From NCBI GenBank assembly GCA_036873135.1, contig JAPTYO010000010.1, positions 26,467,772 to 26,531,771 of the forward strand: a stretch of 64,000 nt of DNA. The letters are read 5' to 3'. The stretch is from Clarkia xantiana subsp. parviflora. Lineage: Eukaryota > Streptophyta > Magnoliopsida > Myrtales > Onagraceae. Made by a program: the position numbers and the translations under genes. Under the pieces are notes generated by a model. It saw only the letters and a program-made list of their open reading frames with translations, did not search any database and was not told the DNA's origin. This document shows, piece by piece, positions 1-12,500 of the stretch. Position 1 is the first letter of the stretch; each line of letters starts with the position of its first letter.

Positions 1-576
1 TTATACTGACTTAAAAAAATTATCTTAAATATATATTTTGTCGTTCAAATTATAGACTAAATATTTGTGAAATTAAACCATTATTATTTTTAAATTTAAA
101 ACCAATTCAACTGATTAACTACTAATTTGGCTCTTTTCGTGTCAATTCTAAACTGCGTTATATAAGAATTAAATAGCTGATTTGGTTGTTGAACGGTTTA
201 ATAGAACCAGGTCTAAACTATGGGCAACCCTAGAGTAAATGGGTGTCCAATATGTAAGAATGTGAGAAGTCCTGCAAAATAAATTGTAGAATGTAGTTCT
301 CATTCTTAGATACTTCAGTTTAATGATGATTAATATTAAGAGGACTAATATTGAAATACTAATAATATATGAAAGGAATTGTGTATATGTGCTACATTAA
401 AGAATGGGGCTAGAAATAGTCATAATTATAAGTTAGAGGGTAAATACAGAATTCAAAATAAACCCATATTTGTATGAGCATAGAATTTCCGGAGCAAATC
501 ATTTCATGTCACCTCACCTCGAATCTGCTAGCCGACGATAATCTCTCTCTAGCAGTAGCAGCATTGATTGCTGATC
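1..576. other. AT-rich intergenic DNA upstream of the LOR gene
   Basis: No coding frame or RNA gene is supported here. The last 100 bases presumably hold the 5' leader of the downstream LURP-one-related gene. No TATA box was assigned with confidence. Confidence 0.5.
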
Positions 577-1659
577 ATGGAAGTAGAATCGTGCAATTAT
601 CCTCCAGCACAGACGCCAATGGCCACACCAGTGGTGGTGGTGAGCTCTTTTTTCTGCGCTCCTAACGTGGTGGACCTAGCCATCGTCAGCAAGCTCTTAA
701 CCGTGACGGAAGACGATTTCGCGGTTACCGATCTCAACGGCAACAGCATCTTCAAAATCAAAGGTTCCTTCTCCAGCATCCGCGAACGGCGCGTCCTGGC
801 CGATGCCACCGGCAACCCGATCGTCTCCCTCCAACAAAAGGTGTTCATCAAACTCGATCTCTATGTAGTTTGATTTTCGTCAGGTTCAGATTTCGCGCTT
901 AACATTACAATTTCATGCCTCTTATCTATAACGGATCTCGTTCTCCACTTTTGATTCCTTTCAATTTCCTCCACAATCAATGCTGATTCCTAGTCTCCTT
1001 AGGTTAAATTGACGTACGTTGCCGTCTCCGCCAGCATTTCTGAACATGAAATTAGGATAAATTTATTGATGGTACAATCCGTAAAATTGAGAATGATGAA
1101 ATTGAGTCCGATCAAGGGTGGAGAATGGCATGGAATCGCTGAACGTATGAATTGACTTGCTATTTTTGAATCCTGCTATTTCAGATTCTCACAGCGCACA
1201 GTAGATGGCAGGTTTTCAGAGGAGACAGCTCCAGCTCTCATGATTTAATCTTCAGCGCCAAGAAATCACACCTGTTCCACCATTTCAAGACGGAGCTGGA
1301 CGTGTTCTTGGATTCTAACACCAAGGAAGATGCCTGGGATTTTAAGGTGAAAGGTAGTTGGCTTGAAAAATCATGCACTGTATATGCCGGAGACGAAGAG
1401 AACATCATTGCGCAGGTGATCCAATCCGATCCGTATCGATTTTTTTTTTCTCTGCAATCTGAATCATTAATTCTCTAGATAGCTGACTTCTTGGTATCCG
1501 TATTTGGGGCAGATGCATAAGAAGCATTCAGTACATAGCGTTGTTCTTAGACAGGATCACTTCAATGTAACAGTGTATCCCAATGTGGATCATGCGTTCA
1601 TAGTTGCCTTGGTTGTAATTCTGGAAGAGATAAATGAAGACCGAAGCAGCAATGATTAA
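577..1659 (+). CDS. LURP-one-related (LOR/Tubby-like fold) protein, three exons
   Basis: Seen: exons 577-840, 1185-1415 and 1513-1659 join in phase 0 with GT-AG borders to give 213 residues. Recognisable LOR features are the segment VDLAIVSKLLTVTEDDFAVTD, the stretch FKIKGSFSSIRERRVLADATG near residues 60-80, the LTAHSRWQVFRG start of exon 2, and a C-terminal hydrophobic helix (FIVALVVILEEI). Family knowledge: plant LOR proteins are about 200-220 residues, have a single LOR domain with a Tubby/scramblase-like beta-barrel, and some members act in basal defence. ATG 577 was chosen because it is the first ATG and is followed by the proline-rich lead-in usual before the domain. No transit or signal peptide is evident. 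No regulatory element was recognised. The family is clear, the exact ortholog is not. Confidence 0.93.
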
Positions 1660-2212
1660 TCTAGCGATAATATAATATCGACGCTCGTCAACTGTCTCTG
1701 TATACGATTTAAAAATAGTTATATAGACTTTTACTATTTGGTTGGTATGTCCAGTGTCAGCTGAAATCCGAATGTTTAGGAAAACATAACTCTTTTTCAA
1801 TATCTTCTTCTAGAGAATAATGTAAGTAACACAGATGTAGTCGTAATAAATAGAACATTTACATACAGTTAGTTGTGATTCGTAGACGTGGAATTGACAT
1901 CACGTTCAATTGGAGGGTCTCTAATAAGGTTCCCATAGTGAGGGAGGGATATGTTGGGGAAGATTTTTATCTTTACATTTTGGGCAAGATCTCTGTTGCA
2001 GGTTAAATAAACACTATAGCCACCGAGCCCTAAGAGCACTTCCTGTTCCACATCACCCGTCACATCACTGCCAACTCATCGAAATAAGAACTGCTACAGT
2101 AAATGATACAGTAAAATGGGAACTCGATTTAGTTCCAATTTCAAATTAGGACCCACATAATTCTATACTCACAATATAATTTTTTGCATAAAAAAATTTA
2201 TAGATAAATTAA
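1660..2212. other. Intergenic, no gene recognised
   Basis: The first part is the likely 3' UTR of the LOR gene. A 64-codon minus-strand frame at 1869-2063 has no recognisable motif and no exon partners, so it is not called. Confidence 0.5.
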
Positions 2213-2549
2213 AGGGTTAAAGGTCCTTTTGGTACCACATGTTTGCAAAAATTACACTGTTCATACCACTAGTGTTTTTTCGTACCGAATTGGTACCATA
2301 TATATGTTTTCAAACCTTACTGTTTTGGTACCTCCGTTAGGGTTCCTTCAAAAACGGCCGTTAAATGGCATGTGCCATGCACGTGATCAGCCCAAACTTT
2401 CAATTTTGTTACAATTTAGTCCATCTAATACATCCCTAACTTTTATTTTGTTTAATTTAGTCCTAAAACTTCAAAACCAAACCATTTTCCCAAATTGACC
2501 TAGCCGGACTTAGCCTAGGGCTAGGTCCGACCCTGGGTCATGGTCGCCT
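2213..2549 (+). mobile_element. Single arm of a foldback element
   Basis: The sequence from GGGTTAAAGG through the centre motif around CTAGCCGGACTTAGCC matches one half of the palindromic element at 5187-5755, including the shared stretches GGCCGTTAAATG and CAATTTAGTCC. The second half is absent, so this is a truncated copy. Confidence 0.7.
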
Positions 2550-2771
2550 ATATTTAGTAAAAAAATGATTTCATTTTTAATAATATGAAATTCTATACTA
2601 TTTTTCAAATTTTAGAATTGAGATTGTGTTACATGGAAAATATAAACAAAGCTTGTGAGTCGTTCTTTGACAGGCGATTTCTGTTTTCCGTTGTGTAGTT
2701 TTCATTTTCAGAGTAGATGAGCACCCGAAGTACCAAACATCAGTTAACTAGTTATGTGTGTTTTCCTTTTG

Positions 2772-3120
2772 AAGCTATTGGAGAGCATGGTGCAGAACTG
2801 CGGTGATTACGTCCATTTTCAAATTGTTGAAAAGAATATAGTTGATGACATATATACATGGTAAAAATTGTGAAAAAGAAGGTGAGTTGGTGGATCTTTG
2901 CCTTGCTCAAGGATGACTTTTCTGCAAAATTTTAGATAGAGAAAATAGTCATCTAATTGCTATGCATTTTCAGAGGTCTGGAGTAGAATTTCCGGAGCGG
3001 CCACAACATGCAGCTCCTCCTATATTTACACCATAAGACAGTATCCTGCAAACACATGTACATACGGGTACCCTCCACCACCATGGGCGACATCATCAAC
3101 TGGATCAAAACCATACCTGT
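2772..3120 (+). pseudogene. Broken TOM1-like (TOL) VHS-domain gene fragment
   Basis: Seen: 2775-2850 reads as LLESMVQNCGDYVHFQIVEK, the conserved helix region of plant VHS domains. The frame then breaks before the MVKIVKKK segment that ends at a GTGAG donor (2881/2882). A second piece after a CAG acceptor at 2973 reads RSGVEFPERPQHAAPPIFTP and then hits TAA. About 30 bases on, a PPPPWA motif resembles the proline-rich tails of TOL proteins. Known: TOL proteins bind ubiquitinated cargo in endosomal sorting through VHS and GAT domains. The exon that should link the two pieces and the whole GAT domain are missing. It is a non-functional fragment, perhaps carried by a transposon. Confidence 0.8.
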
Positions 3121-3596
3121 ACAAGCTTTTTCAACATCTGAAGTTGCTTGGAAGCAGCAGTGGTAGCATCTTCAATGCGCCTTTTCTTTTTTAGCGAATT
3201 AGGATTGGATTTGATTATTGGCCTCACGCCACGTCTATGCTTCTGCTTGCTCACCAAAAACGTACCTTGTGTTTCCTCACATACGCCTAACCGTTAAAAC
3301 TGCCATTATTACTGTTAAGAGGTGGTTTCACCAGCAATCAGTAAAGATTAAAGATTGGGTGTAAAGCATAATACTAATACTAATTACAGAAAGAAAGAAG
3401 AGCTAAAAAAAGTAGCTTCAGTTTGATCTTCTTAGACCATGTCGATACTTACAAATAATCTCAACTATTTTAATCCTTTTATATATAAAATGTTAATATA
3501 TTCTATATCCGACCATCGTATTAGTCGTTTTCACTTTTTTCCGACTGATTTTGGAATTCAAATTAGCGATTTAGGCAACAAAACATATAAAAACTA
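3121..3596. other. No gene recognised
   Basis: AT-rich sequence downstream of the VHS fragment. A minus-strand open stretch at 3116-3240 looks protein-like but has no partner exons and overlaps the decayed TOL fragment. Confidence 0.4.
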
Positions 3597-4310
3597 GGGT
3601 TAAGAACCTAAAAACTGTCTCAATTGCCTCATATGTCAGATTCGTGTCTCAGTATTAAGGGTAATAACTAAAAAACTGTCCAAGGTTTACCCTATGTTAA
3701 AATTAGGTGTCTGAAGTTTGAAATGTTAAAATGGACTGTCTCAAGTTTCATTTTTGTTGAAATTTGGTTTCTCGGTGTGATTACTTTAGAGAAGTCAATT
3801 CCGACGAAACTGTCTGTCAAATTCGAGCTCTCGTACACACTTCATGCTCGTCATCTTGCCGAGACCGTCACCTAGAAAGTTGGTCACATTCGGGCAAGTA
3901 AATCTCGCTCTATTGTCCTTGGAAAATGGCTCCACACCACTCTTCTAGAAACTTTTTTTTAATGTTCAATTTTTAGGTGAAATTTGACGATTTTGTAAAA
4001 AGTAAAGAGTGATGTAATATGAGTGGGTTGGTGGGTTGATGGAAATGATTGAATGAAGATGAAAAGACGCACAAAGACACCAAATTTCAACAAAAATGAA
4101 ACTTGGGACAGTCCATTTTAACATTTCAAACTTCAGACACCTAATTTTAACATAGGGTAAACCTTGGACAGTTTTTTAGTTATTAATCCCAATATTAAAT
4201 TGTTGATATTTAGTGCCCTAAGTTTCACTCTTGTTGCAATTTGATTTTCCGTTAGATTTTGGGGTTAACTTTAACGGAATAAGATTAAAAGACAATTTAC
4301 CCATTTATAT
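3597..4310. mobile_element. Foldback element nested in another foldback element
   Basis: An inner palindrome, about 3659-4190, has long arms: GGTTTACCCTATGTTAAAAT on the left is mirrored by its complement near 4150, and the arms stay matched for over 100 bases. It sits inside the remains of another copy that begins GGGTTAAGAACCTAAAAACT at 3597 and resumes after 4190. Both carry the GGGTTAAGAACCTAAAAAC-type terminus also seen at 53894 and 55003. No coding capacity. Confidence 0.75.
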
Positions 4311-5186
4311 ATACTAGTTGTTTCGTGTGTGCGTTGCACACGCTATTGCGAGATATTATTCTAAATTTTCTTAGTAACTAAATCAATGTTAATAGCAAGA
4401 ATAAAGTAATTAAGAAGAGTAATATTGAAATTTTATATGTTAATGAAAATTGAAACAAATGACAAAGGAGCAGGAAACAAACAACAAATATTTGAAACAA
4501 GTGAAATTAAATGAAGCTGCAATTTTGTATCAAATCTTAGTATAAATAAAGTGAGATAGTGAGATGTCGATTTCCAACTTCCTGTTATCGATTAAATAGT
4601 ACACATCCACATTGAAGACAAACTATGGATATAAAATAAGACACATATGTCATACAATTTGACAAATTTTATAAATAGAAAAGACCATTAAAAAACTTAG
4701 AGGGAGTATTGGTTGTCCATTGAAAATCCATGGTCCCCCTGAACCCACTATAGACAGTCTCAAGTTTTGCTAGTATTGTATAATTAACTATTTACACTGG
4801 ATTGGAAAACAAAAAGTATATATTTATCGTAGATAATAGACAAATATAAAATCAGTTTAGCAAAGAAATTGAATTGGATGAAATGACTGAAAAATTTAGC
4901 TTAAAGGTTTGGAGACAGAAATGTGAACCTTTCAGAAAGGGAACTATGGTATAAATCCTTGATTACATGATTTTCTCTTTCGGCGCAAGCACCAACATAC
5001 TGCAAATTAAAAACAACAAACGAGAAAATTGTCAAGAGTCGAATAATACATAATATATTATTCATAAATATGAAGCTAACATTCAATAACACATAATAAA
5101 TATAAGTAGGCTTGTAAATGTATTTATAATTTTCATTGAATACTTCTATCACATCAGCACTTCATTGTTCAATTAGGAAAAAAAAA
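4311..5186. other. AT-rich intergenic DNA
   Basis: No gene recognised. The motif ACTAGTTGTTTCGTGTGTGCG followed by TTGCACACGC near 4313-4345 is a short GC-rich palindrome similar to one at 43310-43345, probably the end of a dispersed repeat. Confidence 0.4.
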
Positions 5187-5755
5187 GGGTTAAATGTACT
5201 TTTCACATAACATGTTTGACCGAATGTGACTTTTAGTTCCGAATGTTTGGTTTTGAATACTTTTGATACCAAACGTTTGAAAAAAATGTGGCTTTTGTTA
5301 CATCTATTAGTTGGCCGTTAGTTTTGGCCGTTAAATGACATGTGCAAGTCACGTGACCGACCCTAAACTTTTGATTTTTTTCAATTTAGTCACTCAAATA
5401 TATTCGGTTCGACCCTGGGTCGGAGTCGCCAGACCCAGCCGACCCTGACCCAGGGTCGGACCTAGCCTAGGGCTAGGTCCGGCTAGGTCAATTGGGTTCG
5501 ATTTTGAAGTTTTAGGACTAAATTAAACAAAATAAAAGTTAGGAATATATTTGAGGGACTAAATTGAACAAAATCAAAAGTTTAGGGTCAGACACATGAC
5601 TTGCACATGTCATTTAACGGCCGAAACTAACGGCCAACTAACAGATGTACCAAAAGCTACATTTTTTCAAACGTTTGGTACCAAAAGTATACAAATCAAA
5701 TATCCGGTACCAAAAGCCACATTCGGTCAAACATATGGTGTGAAAAGTACATTTA
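5187..5755. mobile_element. Long-inverted-repeat foldback element (MULE-like MITE)
   Basis: Nearly the whole 570 bases is one hairpin. The left arm from GGGTTAAATGTACTTTTCAC is mirrored by the right arm ending GTGAAAAGTACATTT, with shared blocks such as GGCCGTTAGTTTTGGCC/GGCCGAAACTAACGGCC. The centre carries CCTAGCCTAGGGCTAGG. The right CCC terminus is lost into an A-run at 5752-5769. It belongs to the same family as 2213-2549 and is similar to 10873-11399, whose 9-bp target duplication points to Mutator. Confidence 0.8.
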
Positions 5756-5769
5756 AAAAAAAAAAAAAA

Positions 5770-7865
5770 TCTATATAGTTTCACCCATAATCTTAGACCA
5801 TAAGTCACTCGTTCAATGGCCGGGTTGCTACTATCAGGTAGATTACCATGACCAGTGATCAATGGCCAAGTTGCTACTATCAGGTTGCTACTCGTCTAAA
5901 CCCTAAATATGCTTTCTAATTCTCTCAGTAACTCATTGACGCTTGTCGAGATCTATAATCTCTGTAGTTCTTCGTATTTGGTGCTCTAATAAAGAATGGA
6001 GAATTAATTTATCATTTAAGTAGGAAGAAGCATACATAAACACAAAAGGTTAGCTTAAAAAAACCAAGAGGACGATAAGACATTTAAGTTGGACTTAATA
6101 CTCTTAACATTCCTAATAAACAAACCTAATATGGATGTTTTCAAAAAGTCCAACAGTGAAAATCATAATGAACATAATCGGAGGCGTTCAAGCATACTCT
6201 CTTTTTATACAACAAAGGAAAGTATCTGCTCTTTCATACAATTGGTCCTTTCAAATTAAAATCAAAGCACCCCAAAGAGTAATCTTGACAATTGTTGTAT
6301 ATGCAAGGGACTGTGGCACAAAAAAAAAAAGACATTTCAAGGGACAATATATTCTGAAACAAATATTGGGTTCGTCTCTAATATGAAGTTTGACATAGAG
6401 TGACTATTGAAGATAATTTCAAATATACGCCTAAAGCAGTTGGATTTATAGTCATCATGCAACAAAGGCTTTTAAGAATGTTTCTCCATTACCATTACCA
6501 TTACCACCACAAAGATAATTACAGCAAACATAATTTGAAAAATGAAGGAATTTTTTTGAGAAATTTAAATGAACTCCTTAAAAAGAAGGGCTAAGTACCT
6601 TAATTACATGGTTCGTCAGGAAGAACTCAATCCACTCATTTTAAGAAATATCTATGTTGCTAAAGTAGGAGACGAGCCTCTATAATCACTGGAAATGCAC
6701 AAAATGAAAGGCCTATATCGGAACCACGATGAAGCCAACCCCTCTAGAAGGGAGGTCCAAGACTTAAACTATGGCAGGACCACAAATTTTATGTCCACGC
6801 TTAGACCAAAATGTAGACAAAATTGTCGTATACCAAAGTGAAGCATCAAGAAATAATGGACACAAAATTCCACCATTTCTGATTGACCTAAGCAAATCGA
6901 GACGAAGTGACGTACCGATGGATGACAATTAGCTAATGTCCATCAATCGGATCTAGCGGCAGCAGAGTTCGATCTCTAGGTGTTCGAGACTTCTGGTGTG
7001 CCCAGCGGAGAGACACTTCTCCATGCCATTGGTGTTTGAGAGCCTTCCGGTATGCCCAGATTTGGATCGTGAAGTCGGGCTTGGCGTTGTTGCCGACACC
7101 AAGGATGACGATGGTGAGGAAGCCCGAGACGTATGGGGGTCGTCGATTAGCAAACAGCGATAAAGGGACGATTACATATTGATACGAGGTCAGAAATCAG
7201 CATCAAGTAATTGACCATCCTAGTTAAGTTTGCAGGTTAGCAGATAATCAAACAAATTAAACAGAGTTGAAGAGGATTGAGGATTGGCCAGCGCGTCTTC
7301 TTCAGTTACTCTGTGCTACGTAACCGCCCGTCATTCATAATAGGAGCCACTTCTTATTTAGAGTGCAACGAACTACTGAGGGCGGTTTAGTTTAATCTGT
7401 TTGTCCATATATATATTAATGTCTAGTCGTCCGGTCTAATTCGGTTGACATTACAAATGACACCCTTTGGATTTAAAAGGCATCCTTTAGGGGTGAGGAC
7501 ACTACTCTCTTTTTATATTGGTAAAGAGATATATTTTTTGCATAGTCTCCAATTCCGGCCACTCACCTCCGATTCCGGCCACCCACACTCGACTTCATTT
7601 TCAGCCACTCCTTCCGATTCTGGCCACCCATTAAAAATTGAAATTGAAGAAAAAATCTCTAAAAAGTAACCAATCTTTCTCCATTTTCCACTCAGATATT
7701 ACAAGGAACTTATGATTTCGACATTTTTGGATTGTTTAGAACCAATATCACCATGTTTAGAACACAAGTATCACTGTTGTTGAAAAGAAAATATATGAAG
7801 AAAGGTTTTTTTTTATCTTCGAAACCCAATAGAATTAAAGGGGCCGTGTACGAGAAATCAAATTA
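5770..7865. other. Intergenic, no gene recognised
   Basis: Small features only: a short direct duplication around TCAATGGCC..GTTGCTACTATCAGG at 5814-5890, and a run of diverged ATTCCGGCCACTCACCTCCG-like units at 7550-7630. Open frames here (for example 6953-7153 and 7445-7669) lack motifs, partners and codon structure, so none is called. Confidence 0.4.
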
Positions 7866-8028
7866 TACATAAATGAACGAATCCTCAAATGCCCTGAAAA
7901 TGTCATGAGGTGTTCGGAAATGGTTGAAGTAGTTGAATAGGAGGATCACTATGACTATAGCCCTTGGTAAATTTACCAAAGACGAAAAAGATTTATTTGA
8001 TAGTATGGATGACTGGTTACGTAGGGAC
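7866..8028 (+). pseudogene. psbD: Nuclear copy of plastid psbD leader and first 26 codons
   Basis: Seen: GAATAGGAGGATCACT followed by ATG at 7951, then codons reading [20 protein letters not shown] and DWLRRD, after which the similarity ends abruptly. Known: this is the N-terminus of the photosystem II D2 protein, preceded by the plastid psbD leader with its Shine-Dalgarno-like GGAGGA. The leader to about 7866 also looks plastid-derived. It has several substitutions relative to the usual psbD start (for example E-K-D and S where N and I are common) and is cut after codon 26, so it is an old NUPT insertion and not expressed as D2. Confidence 0.85.
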
Positions 8029-8089
8029 TATTTGATTAATACTGTTGAAAGAGATGGTACGAAGTATTAACATTGATGAAAAAGAAGGT

Positions 8090-8400
8090 ATAAAGTATTA
8101 ATGTTGTTACTATTTGGTGTCTGAAACTCGTATTAGGCAAATGCGTATTTCCTTCATTTCAAGTTGGAACATGAATTGCGAAAATAATAATAATAATAAT
8201 AAATGGCACGTGACAGACACGTGGGGGTAATTTAGGAATTTTCAAATTTATTCGGTCGCGTGACCGATTTCTGTCAAATTTAACCCAAAATTTGACGAAA
8301 ACACCAAATTGCAACAAAATGAAACTTGGAACACTAAATATTAATGAGACACCAAATTTACACGGTAAACATGGGACAGTTTTTAAGTTCTTAACATTTA
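8090..8400. repeat. Remnant arms of a GGGTTAAGAAC-type foldback element
   Basis: 8285-8400 contains AATGAAACTTGGAACAC, ACACCAAATTTACACGG and GACAGTTTTTAAGTTCTTAA, matching the right arm of the elements near 4100-4190. A weakly matching left arm (GGTGTCTGAAACTCG) lies at 8118. The middle is diverged. Confidence 0.55.
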
Positions 8401-8569
8401 AAAAAAAACTAGTGTTTAAAAATTAGTGAGTGTTTGTCTATAATTTTACTTAATTATATTCATTAAATATATATTTTATCATAGTTCGTCTACAAGGAAG
8501 TCAGTAATTCAAATTAACTTCTCATTAGATCATGAGAGAAGAAAGATTGAATCATATAGGAGAAATAAA

Positions 8570-9018
8570 AACAGGGCTAATAATTTATGAAATGTCTGAA
8601 TTTTGACCCATATTAATCGATGAGTTCTGAATTTTCAAATTTGTTGAACTTTGATTTTCCGTCCATTTTTAGGGTTAAATTTAACATAATTGTGTGAAAT
8701 GACACTTTTACCCATTTTAATATATTTTTTTTATTTAATACCGTATTTGAGAAAATGTGAAATGACAAAATTACCCCTAAAGTCAAATTAGGAAAATGTT
8801 TTTTTTCTTTAAGGGGCATTTTTGTCTTTTCAGGTCAAGCATGTGAGGGACACACTTTGGTCGGAGAACATTTTCGGGATTTAAGTTTATCAATTTTAAC
8901 GGTAAAAATTGATAGATACCTCTTATATCAACAAAATTGAAAATTCAGACCTTCCAAATTAATTTTTGAAAATTCAGAACTCTCCGATTAACATTGGTCA
9001 AAATTAGTAGGTTATTAA
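8570..9018. repeat. Inverted-repeat element
   Basis: Left arm GAGTTCTGAATTTTCAAA near 8620 is mirrored on the right by TTTTGAAAATTCAGAACTC near 8970, and GTCTGAATTTTGACCCAT by GGTCAAAATTAG near 8997. It is about 450 bp with no coding capacity. The remaining sequence up to the RAPTOR stop codon shows no gene. Confidence 0.6.
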
Positions 9019-9549
9019 CCTTAAAAACTTAAAAACTATTAATGTTGCGTGAAGCATGTGAAGAAAATCACCCATGTTTACTGCTTTCCGTTTTTGTATG
9101 TAACCATGTTTTTTCATGGTGGGTCATTTCCGTCTATCAAATTGTTTCATATGCAAGACTTGAAAATAATCATTAATAACTAACACCATTGCTTTTACAT
9201 ATTTTTGACAAACGGACTGACGGAACAATAATATATATAATTAACACACCAACGCCAAAAGAGAAAAAATAAGACTATTTACAAAGCATTTACAGAAAAT
9301 AACAGATTATTTGTCAAAGCCCCCCCTAACATACTATATAATGTGTGCAATGCAGAAGAACAATGGAGGATGTATATTGAACTGGTTTTTGTGCTCTTTC
9401 GCATCGGAGGGGCTAACGAATACTTTTACTTCCGATCAACCTACCATCCCAACACAACACATAGAATTGTGTACCTAAAACCAATAGAAGTAGAAGAAGA
9501 AGAAGAAGCAAACCCATCATCAATCAACTTACTTGTGTCATCTGTCTGT

Positions 9550-12500
9550 CTATGCTTCGGAATTTTCATCTGTGTATATGGACACGAACGGATCTGCAGC
9601 TCCAGCAGTTAGAAGCAGCTTGTAAGGATGGAAGGTGAGGCAGCTGACCGACCCGATCTTCTGTGCCATAAATGTTGGTGTGTAGCGAATGGAACTCAAC
9701 TGTCTTCCCTCGAGACTGAACACTTTGATCAGCTGCTTTGCCGACCCACTTGCTATGACGGGTGCGTGTCTGTGAATGGCGAGTGCTGTTAGGGATCCTC
9801 TGTGTGCATCAATTGTAAGATAGGTCCCCCCTGCTGTATTTCTTATGTCCAGGAATTGGATATCTCCAGCTTGGTTTGCACTTACAATCTGTGTGGTAAA
9901 ACCAAAAATATTTTAATTTCATAATTCTAATAACCGGGGGTTAACTAAAAATGATCAGTGTTGGATGGATAGGAGTTACCTTAGCAGGGTCAAGGCCCGG
10001 TTGGAACCCGATCCCCACAACCTTTTCTACTCTTCTGTGTGGCCACATTGTACACACTAGCCTGAAAAACATTAGTTTTTGCATCTTAATAATGGACTGC
10101 TGCAGATGAACTTTCAAAATCCATTTTCAAATACGTACATATCAGGCGTCCGAACATCATATAATCTGACAGAGCCATCCACGAAACCCGCAGCATTAAG
10201 ACCTCCATGGACTTGGGAAGCAGACTTCACATGTAACACAATCATAAAATCAAATACTACAATTTATGGTGTACACATATGTTTCATACGTATTGACAAT
10301 TACCAATGCAGAGACGCTGCAGTCTGTGCCAGATGAAACCGTGTTAACAAGCTGCTCCTTATCGAGATCCCAGACCATGACTGAAGATATTTCTCCAGAA
10401 GCATACTACCAATTTGAACATACGTAGTTAATACAAACATTGGAAAGTTTTTTGCAATATATCCAAGTCTGAAACAATAATTTACCAAATATCCAGACTG
10501 CTGTTGCCAGTCTACAACCGCATTCAAACTCCGCACACCGGGCTTATGCCCTTGGATCGAAGAGAACGCTGTAACCAGTTTTTGTTGCCCTTTTTTTGTA
10601 TAGTCTTTCCAGATTCGAACATTACCATCACCTACATAGCAATAATAATTTGTTTAAATATTATCTATACTGCTAGCGATCAACTCATAAACTAAATAGC
10701 ATAAGAGAGTAGAAACTTACATGATGCAACGATAAGCAAGCTGTCGTCAAGCTCATTCACAAGGCAGAGCTTAGAAATCCCTTTGTCGGGAAACTCATGG
10801 TTATCGAAGCCGTTAAGAAGTGTTGCCTCCTCATAATTCCATACTCTGCCAAGAACGGGGTATAAAGAAAAAGGGTTAACAGGTCTTTTGGTCCATGATG
10901 TTTGATAATTTTTGGGTTTTAGTCAATGATGTTTTTTTTTACCTAGTTTTGGTACCATATGTTTGCAGATTTTTTCTAGTTTTGGTCAGACTGTTACATT
11001 CCGTCTATTTTTTGACATGTATAAGTCACGTGATCCACCCTAAACTTTCAATTTTGTTCAATTTAGTCCCTCTAATACTTTCCTAACCTTTTTTTTGTTC
11101 GATTTAGTCCCGAAGTTTCAAAAATTCAATTGGACCTATTGTCCAATTGGGGTCAATTTTGAAACTTCGGGACTAAATTGAACAAAAAAAAAAGTTAAGA
11201 AAGTATTAGAGGGACTAAATTTAAAGTTTAGAGTGGATCACGTGACTTGAATATGTCAAAAAATGGACGGAATGTAACGGTTAGACCAAAACTAGAAAAA
11301 AAATCTGCAAACATATGATACAAAACTAGGTAAAAAAAAACATCATTGACCAAAACCCAAAAGTTGTCAAACATCATGGACCAAAAGACATGTTAACCCA
11401 AAGAAAAATCAGCACAAGGAGACTAATTGCAAAGATACCACAAATATCAAGAGGGTGGATAACTAAGATATACCAAAGACTCTGGGAAGCCGAAAACAAA
11501 ACAAAGCAAGAAACTTCAAACACTAACAACTTTTATACCTGATGCGTTCATTTTCATCAGCAGCTACAACAATTTTGGAGAAAGGATGCATCAAAACAGT
11601 CTTGGTGCCTGTCTCGAATTTGGTATCCCAACTAGCAATTTGATAATTTAGCCGAGTGACAGCTAAATTTAACAAAGAAACTACGATAAGAAAGAACGCC
11701 ATATAAGCAAAGGAAAAAAAACACACACACAGCACACAACAGGACTCACATGAGTGCTGGCATCTTGAAATGTGGTCAAGTGCAAATTTCTCCTTTTCTT
11801 CTCTTTTAGCTAAAATGTCATCAGAATCATCTGTCCCAATAAGAACTGGCTTTGAGAAGTGGCCGCAACTCCAATTATAGATAATTGATTGGGGAAGTAA
11901 ACTGCGCTCCGCGATAATCGACGTTCCTGCGGACCCTAGGAGCGGATCAGCTAACCCAGCATCTGGAGAACCAATAAAGTGGGGCCTGAAGTCCAGAGAG
12001 GAAACCCTCCGTATAGTAGAAGGTAAATAAGTCGGTCGAGGAGGGCTCACTGGCGGAGTCCTAAATGCCATAGGCAAATGACCTGCAAAATATGATAATA
12101 ATCAGAGAAGTTATATGATAATATAATAGTCTGGAGTGTCAATCACCAGTAACTCTCAATATAAAAAGAGAATGTACAATGTACAATGTAGAAGCATAAA
12201 GGTAGCTAGTCATCACCAATAGTAGTTTTTCATCATAACTTAATACTTTTTTTCCCTCAAGCAAATATAATATTAATGATAAAACCAATAATACCTTTCG
12301 CATTCATATCAAATGAAGAAGCTGAACGAGCTAATCCTACAAGACTTGATCCTCCTACAGTAGGTATGCTACTAGAACCAGCCTTCAAAGGTTTTGTCAC
12401 TACTTGTTCAATGCCAATGATGGAAAGCACACGTCTCCCGAGGCTAGCCACGCGTGGTGATGGATCCTTTGCTAAGGTACACATGGCTAATACACATTGT

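Noticed and set aside
1869..2063. 64-codon minus-strand frame downstream of the LOR gene
   Set aside because: No recognisable domain, no splice partners, start codon not supported.
3116..3240. Minus-strand exon-like stretch with KKKRRIEDATTAASKQLQ and a GTATGG donor
   Set aside because: No partner exons on that strand, and the plus strand of the adjoining DNA is clearly a decayed VHS/TOL fragment.
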